Origin: Brevibacillus brevis
GTDB lineage: Bacteria; Bacillota; Bacilli; Brevibacillales; Brevibacillaceae
NCBI RefSeq assembly: GCF_900637055.1
Contig: NZ_LR134338.1
Location: forward strand, 4,491,001 to 4,555,000
DNA: 64,000 nt
Direction: 5' to 3'
Made by a program: the position numbers and the translations under genes. The notes beneath the pieces were generated by a model, which made no database searches, was not told the DNA's origin, and saw only the letters and a program-made list of their open reading frames with translations. Positions within the stretch are counted from its first letter, which is position 1. Every line of letters begins with the position of its first letter. This document shows, piece by piece, positions 34,223 to 42,462 of the stretch.

Positions 34223-35361
34223 GACGGATCTTTTTGCACGTGATAGCCCTGCTCACCATAAGGCGCCAGCTTTTTCATCCATTTATCTTCGAGTTTTTCC
34301 AGTGCATCCTTCAAGTCAAAGTACGGATGGTCTTTCTTCTCCACCTTCTCCAGTACTTCGATTTCAAAAGCGTCCGGACCGTATTTATCCCAGTCTTTTT
34401 GCAGCTCACGATTCGGATGCGAACCATGCTGAAGCATAAACTTTCTACCGTTGATCGTTTTTAGGTTATTCGTGCTGGCGATGAAAACTTTGTCATTCTG
34501 CTTGTTTTTGATTTGATAAACACCTGCATCGACTTCTACTTCTTTATACATCTGCTTGAGCTCTTGTTTGCGATTCATCTGTTGCGCCCCCCGTTCCTCT
34601 CCTTCATTTTCCACAGCGATCCGCCAATATTGACTGCCGTCAGCCTGTCTGTCCATCAACCCAACATCGACTAAATATCTCCGCAAGGTCACATAATCGT
34701 CGTAGAGACCTTCCAAAATCTCATTCACTTCCCGCTCGGAGTAGAAACGATCGAGCTCAAACTTTTTGGAAATCTCTTCGAGTAAGATGAGTTTATGCTT
34801 TTGCTTGCGCGGGAATCGCTCTAATCGACCTGATAGTCCATTCGGCAGGAATTTCTTTACGATCGCAGCATACTCTGTGACATCGCCATCTTTCGTGGAA
34901 TTCTTTTGCTTACTTGATTTGGCATCATTAGACGATTGATTTTTATCCGCTTCATGCAATAATTCCATCATGACCAGGAATACCTTGGCCTGACGTTCTT
35001 TTTCCTTGAGTGCAAAGCGGTGATTACGGATCGTCGATGCACTGCCAATCCCCATTTCATGTTGAACCTCGGCGTCTGTCTTGCCCTGGTAAAAAAGGCG
35101 AAGCAAACTAACCTGATGATCAGACAAGCCCGTCAATCGTTTATCCAACTGGCTCAGGTGAGTAAAGACAGAACCGTGCGCAGCCTCGATATGATGGCGC
35201 ATAAAACGGGACGCTTCGTACAGGACACCCTCCACTGGATAAATGATTCCTTTCTCCACCTGTTCCCCACAGAGCAAACACATAAAATGTTCGTCTTGTT
35301 CGATGTAACCTTGCTTCCATTCTTGAAGGGAAGCGCTCCAAAATGCTTCATGAAGACTCAT
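34219..35361 (-). CDS. Zinc-finger / LuxR-type HTH / DUF2087 / GIY-YIG fusion protein
   Basis: 380 residues with four parts. Residues ~25-65 hold CLLCG...HHIEAAHG, a C2H2-like zinc finger. Residues ~75-125 hold a LuxR-type helix-turn-helix (LSDHQVSLLRLFYQGKTDAE, IRNHRFALKEKERQ). Residues ~165-255 match DUF2087 (LERFPRKQKHKLILLEEI, EREVNEILEGLYDDYVTLRR, GSQYWRI). The C-terminal ~100 residues resemble a GIY-YIG nuclease (GVYQIKN then VFIAST, later Arg in GRKF and Glu in the final helix). GIY and YIG are degenerate (GVY and FIA), so cleavage is not certain. A DNA-binding regulator or nuclease. Confidence 0.72.
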   Translation of the reverse strand: MSLHEAFWSASLQEWKQGYIEQDEHFMCLLCGEQVEKGIIYPVEGVLYEASRFMRHHIEAAHGSVFTHLSQLDKRLTGLSDHQVSLLRLFYQGKTDAEVQHEMGIGSASTIRNHRFALKEKERQAKVFLVMMELLHEADKNQSSNDAKSSKQKNSTKDGDVTEYAAIVKKFLPNGLSGRLERFPRKQKHKLILLEEISKKFELDRFYSEREVNEILEGLYDDYVTLRRYLVDVGLMDRQADGSQYWRIAVENEGEERGAQQMNRKQELKQMYKEVEVDAGVYQIKNKQNDKVFIASTNNLKTINGRKFMLQHGSHPNRELQKDWDKYGPDAFEIEVLEKVEKKDHPYFDLKDALEKLEDKWMKKLAPYGEQGYHVQKDPS

Positions 35362-35431
35362 CTATAAACACAACCTTTATTCGTTTGATTTATTATAGAT
35401 AACTTATCATTGTGTTTGTTTTATGTCAAAC

Positions 35432-35475
35432 AAAAAAGCTCTCTGTTGTGTAATCGCACAACAGAAAGCCTTTTT
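35432..35475 (-). terminator. Terminator after the PilZ gene
   Basis: CTGTTGTG / CACAACAG hairpin flanked by GCTCT/AGCC and six T on the minus strand. Confidence 0.8.
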
Positions 35476-35477
35476 GT

Positions 35478-35954
35478 CTATGCTTCACTGGCTCGCATCG
35501 CAAGACTTGCTTGCGTCAACTCTTTTAAAAATGCCAGGCGATCTCCTTTAAAGAAACGTCCTTCTGTTGCTGACCGTTTCTGCCGATAGCGGATCGCCAA
35601 TCGGTTCACCAAGCGATTAATCTCCAGATGTTGTTCCTCTTCCATCGTAAACCGTACAGCGTATTCGTAATAGTCCGTTTCCCACGGAATCGTGCGGACT
35701 ACGTGGCCGTACATTTTCAGAGCCTGTCCGCACAATTCCGTCGCAAACTGCAGAACGAGCTGGTCATTTGCTGGCATTTTGAGATGAGAGAGAAAACGAA
35801 GTCCACCTGCCCCGATATCCTCGATCAATACCTGCGTGCTCCCAATCTCCATGGTTTTCCCTTTGACCAGCACAATGGTCATGTCTGCACAGAGGGCGTA
35901 TTCTAGACGTAAGCGAAAAAATTCACGTTGATGCCCCTCTGATCTACCTGGCAT
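35478..35954 (-). CDS. PilZ-domain protein
   Basis: 158 residues. The c-di-GMP-binding motifs appear as REFFRLRLEY near the N-terminus (RxxxR) and IEDIGAGGLRFLS about 40 residues later (D/NxSxxG-like, with Ala for Ser). PilZ domains read c-di-GMP to tune motility or matrix. The motif is nearly standard, so binding is plausible. AAGGAG seven bases before the ATG at 35954 sets the start. Confidence 0.82.
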   Translation of the reverse strand: MPGRSEGHQREFFRLRLEYALCADMTIVLVKGKTMEIGSTQVLIEDIGAGGLRFLSHLKMPANDQLVLQFATELCGQALKMYGHVVRTIPWETDYYEYAVRFTMEEEQHLEINRLVNRLAIRYRQKRSATEGRFFKGDRLAFLKELTQASLAMRASEA

Positions 35955-36002
35955 TGTTTTCTCCTTCTTTCTCTTCTCATAGTGGGTAACACGCAAAAGA
36001 AA

Positions 36003-36032
36003 GAGCGCCTGTCATCTTGGCGCCTTTCTTTT
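36003..36032 (-). terminator. Terminator after the small membrane protein gene
   Basis: GGCGCC / GGCGCT stem with an 8-9-base loop and T-rich tail on the minus strand. Confidence 0.6.
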
Positions 36033-36205
36033 TATTTTTTGGGCTTTCGGTATCTGATCTCCTGCTCTTTCACCTGAAAGCGATTCCATAATTCTCTCTC
36101 ATCATGTGTGATGGAATCATGCTTTTCCAGCCGGAAGAGGAGTCTAACGACCACCCAAACAATCAAAAGAAACGCAAAAAAGATAACCAGTGTAAGAAAC
36201 ATCAT
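36032..36205 (-). CDS. Small single-span membrane protein, unknown
   Basis: 57 residues from the ATG at 36205, eight bases after AGGAGG; the frame also runs up to 36274 but lacks a site there. One strong hydrophobic helix (MMFLTLVIFFAFLLIVWVVV) is followed by a charged tail (RLLFRLEKHDSITHDERELW, KEQEIRYRKPKK). No known family. Confidence 0.6.
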   Translation of the reverse strand: MMFLTLVIFFAFLLIVWVVVRLLFRLEKHDSITHDERELWNRFQVKEQEIRYRKPKK

Positions 36206-36295
36206 AAAACCTGCCTCCTCCCATTTACTAACAACATATGGGAGGAAGCAAAATAAGATAACCAAATGTGTCAAAAACGTGACGAATCCTTTTTT

Positions 36296-37546
36296 CTAGA
36301 AGGTAGTCACACTTCGCGGCTTCTCGGGAACAGCAAACAGCCTATCCAAAATGGGAAGCTTTTCTGGGGCATCCAGCTCCAATTGCCCGTATTGATACAG
36401 CTTGCGGGCAGTTACTACACCCATCACGAGCGAAGAAAAATCCGAAATATCTAGCTGCACTGAAATGTCAGGCTCCACTGCCTCCCCTAGTTCCGGACGT
36501 CCATCGACAAACTTGATGAGCCATGTTCCTGCGTTCTCAGGCAGAAACGAATCGCGGATCGTCAGCTTCATATTTACCGTTTCCGAACCAAAATGGTGGT
36601 GGGACAGCTGACGGAAAAATCCCGGTACATCAATGATCCGATACATCAGACCGACTCCAGATACATGGCTCTCATGATAAATGCTCCACAACAGCGAATC
36701 CGTCCCATTGCCCGGATCAGATAGCAACAAGTGAAAATCTTCGTCCGGCGTCGTAAACTCAATCCTTTGAATCTGATCGGCCTGGCTACGCAGGAAAGAA
36801 AGCAGTTGCGCAAGTACTTCGCGGCTCTCATACAGAAATTCTCTCACTTCAATGTTGTTGAAGATTCTGTTTTTTTCATGGGCGCTCTGGAACTGGAAAG
36901 CGAGATAGCCACCTAGCCTCCCTTCCTTTTTGTAGCCGACGGTAATCCATTCAGGACCATCGAGAAGTCTGTCCCATTCTCGATCTGTTCGCTTGATCAT
37001 GCCATGCGTTTGACGGGCGATTCGATGATAGCAAGCTGACAGTTCTTCCTTGTCCTCTTTTCCTATATAGACGATTTTGTCCTTGCCTACAAACGGCAGG
37101 CTGGACGGCTTGAACTTGTATTGGTGAACCTTGGTCCCTATTCCAAAACCCATTTGCTTGTAAAAATCAACACGAAACGGATAGAGAGAGACCAGCGAGA
37201 TTCCCCGCTCCCGATAGCTGGAAAGAAAACCTTGCAGCATTGACATGGCCACTTTTTCCTTTTTATGCAAAAGGTCTACGGCGACCAGCCCAATCCCCCC
37301 AGTCAAAAGCGGTGTACCGTGAACATTCATAGGAAAATCATACCATTTCATTATACCCAATAATCGTCCATCACGGTAGCATCCGTGGTAGCTGACTTGT
37401 GGGTCGTTTTCGATCGTCTCCCTTACGCGTTCGGCAAATCGCTGTCTGCTCTCAGCACCCAGAAGATTGCTTCCAGGGTAGCTCATTGCTGCAATCCTAA
37501 CGACCTCATCGATATCGTCAATGGAAACCGGTCGAATCTCCTCCAT
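36296..37546 (-). CDS. Eis-like GNAT acetyltransferase with SCP2-like C-terminus
   Basis: 416 residues. The first ~150 residues are a GNAT domain (IRPVSIDDIDEVVRIAAMSYPG, LTGGIGLVAVDLLHKKEKVAMSMLQGFLSSYRERG, LYPFRVDFYKQMGFGIGTKV). A second GNAT-like region and a C-terminal sterol-carrier-like domain follow, the Eis layout. Eis enzymes acetylate several amines of aminoglycosides or other polyamines; the natural substrate here is unknown. The start at 37546 is the first codon giving MEEIRPV; AGGAG lies 11 bases away, so 37582 or an internal GTG remain possible. Confidence 0.83.
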   Translation of the reverse strand: MEEIRPVSIDDIDEVVRIAAMSYPGSNLLGAESRQRFAERVRETIENDPQVSYHGCYRDGRLLGIMKWYDFPMNVHGTPLLTGGIGLVAVDLLHKKEKVAMSMLQGFLSSYRERGISLVSLYPFRVDFYKQMGFGIGTKVHQYKFKPSSLPFVGKDKIVYIGKEDKEELSACYHRIARQTHGMIKRTDREWDRLLDGPEWITVGYKKEGRLGGYLAFQFQSAHEKNRIFNNIEVREFLYESREVLAQLLSFLRSQADQIQRIEFTTPDEDFHLLLSDPGNGTDSLLWSIYHESHVSGVGLMYRIIDVPGFFRQLSHHHFGSETVNMKLTIRDSFLPENAGTWLIKFVDGRPELGEAVEPDISVQLDISDFSSLVMGVVTARKLYQYGQLELDAPEKLPILDRLFAVPEKPRSVTTF

Positions 37547-37659
37547 CGTCTCATGCACTCCTGTCCACAAGAATTTGGGCATCTAGGAAAATAGTAACGA
37601 TGAAAGTAACAACTGGCAATATGAAGTTTGTATTTTTTGGAAAACTGTAACCAATTATT

Positions 37660-37688
37660 GAAAAACGCCCGCACTCGGCGGACGTCTT
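37660..37688 (-). terminator. Terminator after the MFS gene
   Basis: GACGTCCGC / GCGGGCGTT stem and T run on the minus strand, immediately after the exporter stop. Confidence 0.75.
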
Positions 37689-37692
37689 CGGT

Positions 37693-39129
37693 TTAATGTG
37701 TCTGCTTGACTCGGTTTCCTTTTGCGATCAAAAGCGACAGAACAAAGCTGCCTGTCGCAAGCACTAAGGTGCCCGTGAAGACCACATGAACACCACTAGC
37801 CAATAAGTCTCGGATCTGTGCCAGCTGTGCCACAGGGATCGATCCGTGTTCAAACGAGGCCCCTAAATTCGTATGACCACTTGCTACAGTCACCATGTTG
37901 AACAACATTCCGAATACAGCTGCCCCGAAGGTTTGGCTAAATGTACCCGTGAATGTATTGAGGGCAACGGCAGTCCCCCTCTTGTCGACTGCAACGGATG
38001 ATTGGATTTTTACCATGATGATCGGGGAAATGAGTCCCATTCCCAAACCAATCAAGCCTACAGCCACATAAATGAGGTATCCCGCTGACTGAGAGGACAG
38101 GAGGCTCAACAATGTTGTCGCTACCGTCAGAACGGCTGTCCCTGTGATAAACAATTGTTCAGCTCTCAGCTTGCCTAGCAAGTTCCCGGCAAGGATAGAG
38201 CCGATCGTCCAGCAAACCGGCATCGGTGTCAGGACAAAGCCAGCCATTGTCGCACTTTCTCCCAAAACTCCCTGGCTCCAGATCGGCAAGTAAACCACCA
38301 TGCTGATGACAATTCCATTGGTCAAGAGCGTCAGCAGATTGATCATGGTCACGTTTCGATTGGTAAAAAGCGAAAGCGGAATCAGCGGCTCAGGCGATTT
38401 CTTCTCCACCGATACAAACACCAGATAGGTCACCAAAGCAAATACGATCAAGGAAATCGTCACCGGACTGGTCCAGGATTGATCTTGGCTGCCTGTCAGC
38501 AAGGCATACAACAAGGCGATGGTCCCGACCGAAAAAATAAGCGCGCCCGGATAATCGATATGGCGCTTTTCTTTGACGGCAAGCTTCTCCTTGTACAAAA
38601 AGACGAGCATGAAAAACGATACAAGTCCAAAAGGCAAGTTAAGAAAAAAGATATAACGCCACGTCAGTGTATCGACCAAAAATCCTCCGACCAACGGACC
38701 TGCCACACCGGAAAGTCCCCATACAGCGCTAATCCAGCCCTGCGCTTTTGCTCTGGCAGTCTGCTCGGTGTACAAATCACCGATGATGGTCATCGTAATC
38801 GGCATGACTGAACCTGCACCCAAGCCTTGGATGGCACGGAAAACAATGAGCTGCCACATGGACGTCGCCACTCCACAGAGCGTAGAACCTAACAAAAAGA
38901 TGCCGATCCCGATTAACAAAACGTTTTTTCGGCCAAATAAATCAGCCAGCTTGCCGTAAATGGGAGCAGATACGGCAGTGGCAAGCATGTAGATGGCATA
39001 TACCCAGCTCACCTGTTCAAAGCCTGCCAAATCACTCGTAATACGTGGTACGGCTGTACTCACAATCGTTCCTTCCATCGCAGCAAGGAATGTCGAGAGC
39101 ATTAGGGCAATCATAATCTGAAGTCTCAT
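37693..39129 (-). CDS. MFS multidrug exporter, EmrB/QacA (DHA2) type
   Basis: 478 residues with about 14 hydrophobic helices. Motif A is KLADLFGRKNVL, and motif C, typical of drug antiporters, is SGVAGPLVGGFL in helix 5. The Asp/Glu region FLAAMEGTIVSTAVP of helix 1 is typical for DHA2 proteins. It would expel cationic drugs or dyes by proton antiport; the substrate is not predictable. No regulator gene is adjacent. Confidence 0.9.
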   Translation of the reverse strand: MRLQIMIALMLSTFLAAMEGTIVSTAVPRITSDLAGFEQVSWVYAIYMLATAVSAPIYGKLADLFGRKNVLLIGIGIFLLGSTLCGVATSMWQLIVFRAIQGLGAGSVMPITMTIIGDLYTEQTARAKAQGWISAVWGLSGVAGPLVGGFLVDTLTWRYIFFLNLPFGLVSFFMLVFLYKEKLAVKEKRHIDYPGALIFSVGTIALLYALLTGSQDQSWTSPVTISLIVFALVTYLVFVSVEKKSPEPLIPLSLFTNRNVTMINLLTLLTNGIVISMVVYLPIWSQGVLGESATMAGFVLTPMPVCWTIGSILAGNLLGKLRAEQLFITGTAVLTVATTLLSLLSSQSAGYLIYVAVGLIGLGMGLISPIIMVKIQSSVAVDKRGTAVALNTFTGTFSQTFGAAVFGMLFNMVTVASGHTNLGASFEHGSIPVAQLAQIRDLLASGVHVVFTGTLVLATGSFVLSLLIAKGNRVKQTH

Positions 39130-39232
39130 CTCGATCTCCTCTCTCTATCTACGCATGATCGCGAGCAGTGAAAAAGCATTGTCTAGTATATCACATTAGA
39201 GAACATGTTTTCGCAATCTTTCTCTACCAACG

Positions 39233-39266
39233 AAAAACCTCGTCTTGTCGATGACAAGCGAGGCAT
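39233..39266 (-). terminator. Terminator after the Nudix gene
   Basis: CCTCGCTTGTC / GACAAGACGAGG stem around ATC with a T run on the minus strand. Confidence 0.75.
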
Positions 39267-39283
39267 TTCTGTTCCGATCAGGG

Positions 39284-39913
39284 TTATCGATTGGCTGCGC
39301 GTAGTTTCACTGCTGCAAAAACCTGCTGGTAATAATGCACTTCATGTGGTACAAAGTCAGCTTTAACCGCGATCATCGCTGTATCTTTTTGTTCACCATT
39401 TTCCGTTAGCAAAAATCCATTCACCGTCATCTGCCCGATCTCGCCTGCAAACAACCGCTCTAACTCTTGCAGCCCGACCCAAAACAGCCCCGTGACTTCT
39501 TCTTCCTGTACACGGTACTCGCGTAAGGGCTGATCGCATTCATACAAAAAGGTATGGCACATTTCCTTATCAATGATGGAGGGGGCAACCATTACATCAC
39601 GAATCACGGCAAGCTCGTCCAATTCCTCAAAACCCACGGACAAGCCCAGCTCCTCCTCCAATTCCCGCACGCCGTCACATGGCTGTTCCGAAGCGAGAAG
39701 ATGACCAGCAGAGGTAATGTCGAGCAAGTTCGGACAAGTATCCTTTTGTGGATGCCTTTTTTGAAACAACAATTCGATCTGGTCATCTACTACGCGATAA
39801 ATCCAGCAGTGAAAGGTTCGATGCCACAGCCCCAAGCGGTGTACTTCGCTACGCGATTCTACCCCGATGTGCTGTCCTGCTTCGTCAAATATGTCTAGCT
39901 GCTCTTCCTGCAT
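39284..39913 (-). CDS. Nudix hydrolase
   Basis: 209 residues. The N-terminus (MQEEQLDIFDEAGQHIGVES) resembles the Idi-like Nudix group, with RTFHCWIYR before the box. The Nudix helix is GHLLASEQPCDGVRELEEEL, which has one residue fewer between the Glu and RE than the textbook GX5EX7RE; the metal-binding REXXEE is intact. It hydrolyses a nucleoside diphosphate linked to another group, substrate unknown. GGGGTGG five bases before the ATG at 39913 sets the start. Confidence 0.87.
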   Translation of the reverse strand: MQEEQLDIFDEAGQHIGVESRSEVHRLGLWHRTFHCWIYRVVDDQIELLFQKRHPQKDTCPNLLDITSAGHLLASEQPCDGVRELEEELGLSVGFEELDELAVIRDVMVAPSIIDKEMCHTFLYECDQPLREYRVQEEEVTGLFWVGLQELERLFAGEIGQMTVNGFLLTENGEQKDTAMIAVKADFVPHEVHYYQQVFAAVKLRAANR

Positions 39914-40000
39914 GTTTTCCACCCCATGACTTGTCTCTTGAGCATTTCTTTTCCCCAAGTTACATTCCCGGTCCAGAGCGTGAATTCCTCTCTATTGACG

Positions 40001-40033
40001 AAAGAAGGGACAGCGACAAACGCCATCCCTTCT
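40001..40033 (-). terminator. Terminator after SBP1
   Basis: AGAAGGGA / TCCCTTCT stem with a 14-base loop on the minus strand, T-rich tail. Confidence 0.65.
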
Positions 40034-40040
40034 AACAACG

Positions 40041-41615
40041 TTAGTTGATCGATACTTCATCCAGCATCAAGTATCCAACTGGGCTCAGCCAGAAGCCATT
40101 TACATTCTTGGATGTAACCGCCACATGATCAATCGTGCGGATTGGCAGGATCGGTACTTCTTTCAGCTCGATTTCTTGCAGCTTTGCGTAAATTTCATTG
40201 CGTTTTTGCGCATCTTTTTCGCGACGTCCTTCTTCAATCAGCTTGTCTACCTCTGGATTGTTGTAGAACGCCATGTTACCTGCGCTGCCTTTCGAAGTGC
40301 TGTGGAAGACGTTGTACTGGTTGTAGTCGCCATCCCCTGTTGCATTGCCCCAGCCCCCGATGAACATCGCATGCTCACCATTGTCTGTGTGCTCCAGATA
40401 CGCACCGTATTCCATTACTTTGATCTCCAAATCAATGCCGATGCCTTTCAACTGGGACTGGATGACCTCTGCTACGTTCATGCGTTCTTTACGGTCATCT
40501 GTCACGATGGACGTCTTGAAGCCGTTCGGGTAACCTGCTTCTGCGAGCAGTGCTTTTGCTGCATTGACGTCATACGAGTAATCCTGGAGATTCGGGTTGT
40601 AGCCGATTACTTTTGGCGACATCGAGGAAACAGCCTGTGTTCCCACATTGTTGTATACCCCTTGTACAATGGCTTGTTTTTCAATAGCATGCGCAACTGC
40701 TTGACGTACGCGTACATCATCAAATGGCTTCTTCTGCACGTTAAAGCCGATGTAATCCACACCCAAGCCTTCTGCACGCACCATGTTCATGCCAGGAGAT
40801 GCCTGTGCACGCTCTACTTCCGTCACTGGAAGCTGATCGCCGATGTGTGCCTCGCCTGCTTCGATCATCGCTACACGAGTTGTATCTTCTGGAACGACCT
40901 TGTACAATACTTCATCTACTTTTGGCTTTTCACCCCAATAGGTATCATTTTTTGCGAGCTTCATATCTTGCCCCGGTGCCCACGATGTGAATTTGAAAGG
41001 TCCAGTTCCCACAGGCTGCTTCGCCAATGTATCGGAATGCTCGGCGATTGCTTTCGGGCTGATGATACTACCTTCTGAGCTAGCCAAGATGGAAAGGAGC
41101 GGTGCAAAAGGATACTCCAGCACGAAATGGACAGTCTTGTCATCCACGATCTTGATTTCTTTGATCATGGAGAAGTTGGATGCACGTGATGATGCAACCT
41201 TTGGATCGAGTACACGTTCGAACGTCTTTTTCACAGCGTCTGCTGTAAAGGGTGTACCATCGTGGAACGTAACGCCCTCACGGAGCTTAAACTCCCATGT
41301 CAGATCGTCGAGCTGTTTCCATTCAGTAGCGAGTGTAGGCTTGTACTCGCCGTTTTTATCGCGAGAAACCAAGCTCTCATACACTTTTCCATACACATAG
41401 TTTGCCGAAGGAATATTGGAGATGAAATGCGGGTCCAGATTGTTGGCGTCTGCCTTGCGGGCTACAATCAGGGTTCCCCCTTCTTTTGGAGCTTCTGCAG
41501 CAGTTGTATTCGTCGAACCGGATTGCTCCGAGCTCGCACCACCACATCCAGTCAGCGCTACACTAACTGTCAATGTCAGAGCCAACAAGGAACCGACCAT
41601 GCGCGTTTTCTTCAT
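40041..41615 (-). CDS. Family-5 ABC substrate-binding lipoprotein (SBP1)
   Basis: 524 residues. A lipobox (ALTGCGG) follows a ~22-residue leader, so it is anchored outside. The bacterial extracellular family-5 pattern is clear: NNLDPHFISNIPSANYVYGKVYE, LREGVTFHDGTPFTADAVKK, PVGTGPFKFTSWAPGQDMKLAKN. It binds peptides or other small nitrogen compounds and hands them to a permease, which is not in the window. It is one of four paralogues here (see 43718, 45390, 47661). It has its own promoter with two 21-bp repeats. Ligand unknown. Confidence 0.92.
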   Translation of the reverse strand: MKKTRMVGSLLALTLTVSVALTGCGGASSEQSGSTNTTAAEAPKEGGTLIVARKADANNLDPHFISNIPSANYVYGKVYESLVSRDKNGEYKPTLATEWKQLDDLTWEFKLREGVTFHDGTPFTADAVKKTFERVLDPKVASSRASNFSMIKEIKIVDDKTVHFVLEYPFAPLLSILASSEGSIISPKAIAEHSDTLAKQPVGTGPFKFTSWAPGQDMKLAKNDTYWGEKPKVDEVLYKVVPEDTTRVAMIEAGEAHIGDQLPVTEVERAQASPGMNMVRAEGLGVDYIGFNVQKKPFDDVRVRQAVAHAIEKQAIVQGVYNNVGTQAVSSMSPKVIGYNPNLQDYSYDVNAAKALLAEAGYPNGFKTSIVTDDRKERMNVAEVIQSQLKGIGIDLEIKVMEYGAYLEHTDNGEHAMFIGGWGNATGDGDYNQYNVFHSTSKGSAGNMAFYNNPEVDKLIEEGRREKDAQKRNEIYAKLQEIELKEVPILPIRTIDHVAVTSKNVNGFWLSPVGYLMLDEVSIN

Positions 41616-41671
41616 TTGTGTCTACCCCCTGTAGAATACTGTCGAAAATTCTGAATGTATTTCTTATTTGC

Positions 41672-41677
41672 ATTATA
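41672..41677 (-). promoter_or_regulatory. -10 box of SBP1
   Basis: TATAAT on the minus strand, 16 bases from the end of the 21-bp repeat array, which covers the -35 region. No good -35 hexamer is seen. Confidence 0.65.
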
Positions 41678-41693
41678 CGGTAGATTTTCAACC

Positions 41694-41735
41694 GAACCTT
41701 TCAGCATCTTTACATCAATTTATAATATTTTTACT
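41694..41735 (-). promoter_or_regulatory. Two tandem 21-bp direct repeats, SBP1 promoter
   Basis: On the minus strand the units begin AGTAAAAATATTATAAA and TGTAAAGATGCTGAAAGG, exactly 21 bases apart. The same core (GTAAAGAnnnTGaAAA) recurs at four other promoters in the window at the same distance from the -10 box. Probably an activator or repressor binding site. Confidence 0.65.
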
Positions 41736-41787
41736 TTTATTTAATTTCACGCAGATGGAAAGATACGTGAATTCGTAGCCCCGGTGT

Positions 41788-41985
41788 AGAAGCGTGTTTC
41801 CAGTCTTCGCTTCGGCCTACGCCCCGCAAGGGGTAAAGACTGTCCGTTCCGGAATGACTGACGGGAGCCGCTTCAAAAGTGGTAGCCTCGATGAAGTATT
41901 CGCACGTTGAAGCTAAAAACGCTCCCGTCAGTCATCCCTCCACTCGGTCGGGCTCCAGAGGCGCTATGACTGGAAACACGCTTCT
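41788..41985. repeat. Nested palindromic element A
   Basis: Outer arms AGAAGCGTGTTTCCAGTC (41788-41805) and its exact complement (41968-41985). Inner arms ATGACTGACGGGAGC (41854-41868) and complement (41921-41935). Between the left arms lies CCCCGCAAGGGG and GACTGTCCG, shared with elements B, C and D. It lies just upstream of the SBP1 promoter in an 847-base gap that holds only elements A and B and a terminator. No ORF or transposase. Confidence 0.85.
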
Positions 41986-42172
41986 TTGGCGTTACTTTTG
42001 TCTATTTTTTGATCTGTTTGAAAGGCAATAATGGAAAATTTGTAGAGGTGTTCCATTGTTGTACTTCACGGATGTGTTCCAATGAATAGATTTGAAATGA
42101 AAGTCAGTATGGTCACGAAGCAATCTTTTCTCATCTTGAGACGGCTTTCAAAATACTTACAAAAGCTACGCC

Positions 42173-42374
42173 GGAAGAAGTGCATTTCCAGTCCAAGCGC
42201 CTCTGGAGCCCATCGCAGCGTAGGAATAAATGGCGGGGAATTTCAGCTTCATTTATGAGATACTACTTCGAAACTGTCTACGTTTGAAGCGCTCCCGCCA
42301 TTTATTCCGCAGCGGACAGTCTTCACCCCCAGCGGGGCGGAGGCCGAAGCGTAGACTGGAAATGCACTTCTTCC
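42173..42374. repeat. Nested palindromic element B
   Basis: Outer arms GGAAGAAGTGCATTTCCAG plus TC (42173-42193), with the perfect complement at 42354-42374. Inner arms GGAATAAATGGCGGG (42223-42237) and perfect complement (42294-42308). It is in reverse orientation to element A: its right flank holds the same GACTGTCCG and C/G-run motifs read backwards. The arms differ from A in sequence (GTGCAT against GCGTGT) but match perfectly within B. Confidence 0.87.
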
Positions 42375-42401
42375 CCACTACAGCCACTTTTATAACCCAA
42401 T

Positions 42402-42439
42402 AAAAAATCCGATCTCCCAAAATGCCATGGAAGATCGGA
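42402..42439 (-). terminator. Terminator after amidohydrolase 1
   Basis: TCCGATCTT / GAGATCGGA stem on the minus strand with six T. Confidence 0.75.
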
Positions 42440-42462
42440 ACAATCTTGCAATCCTTCGATTA

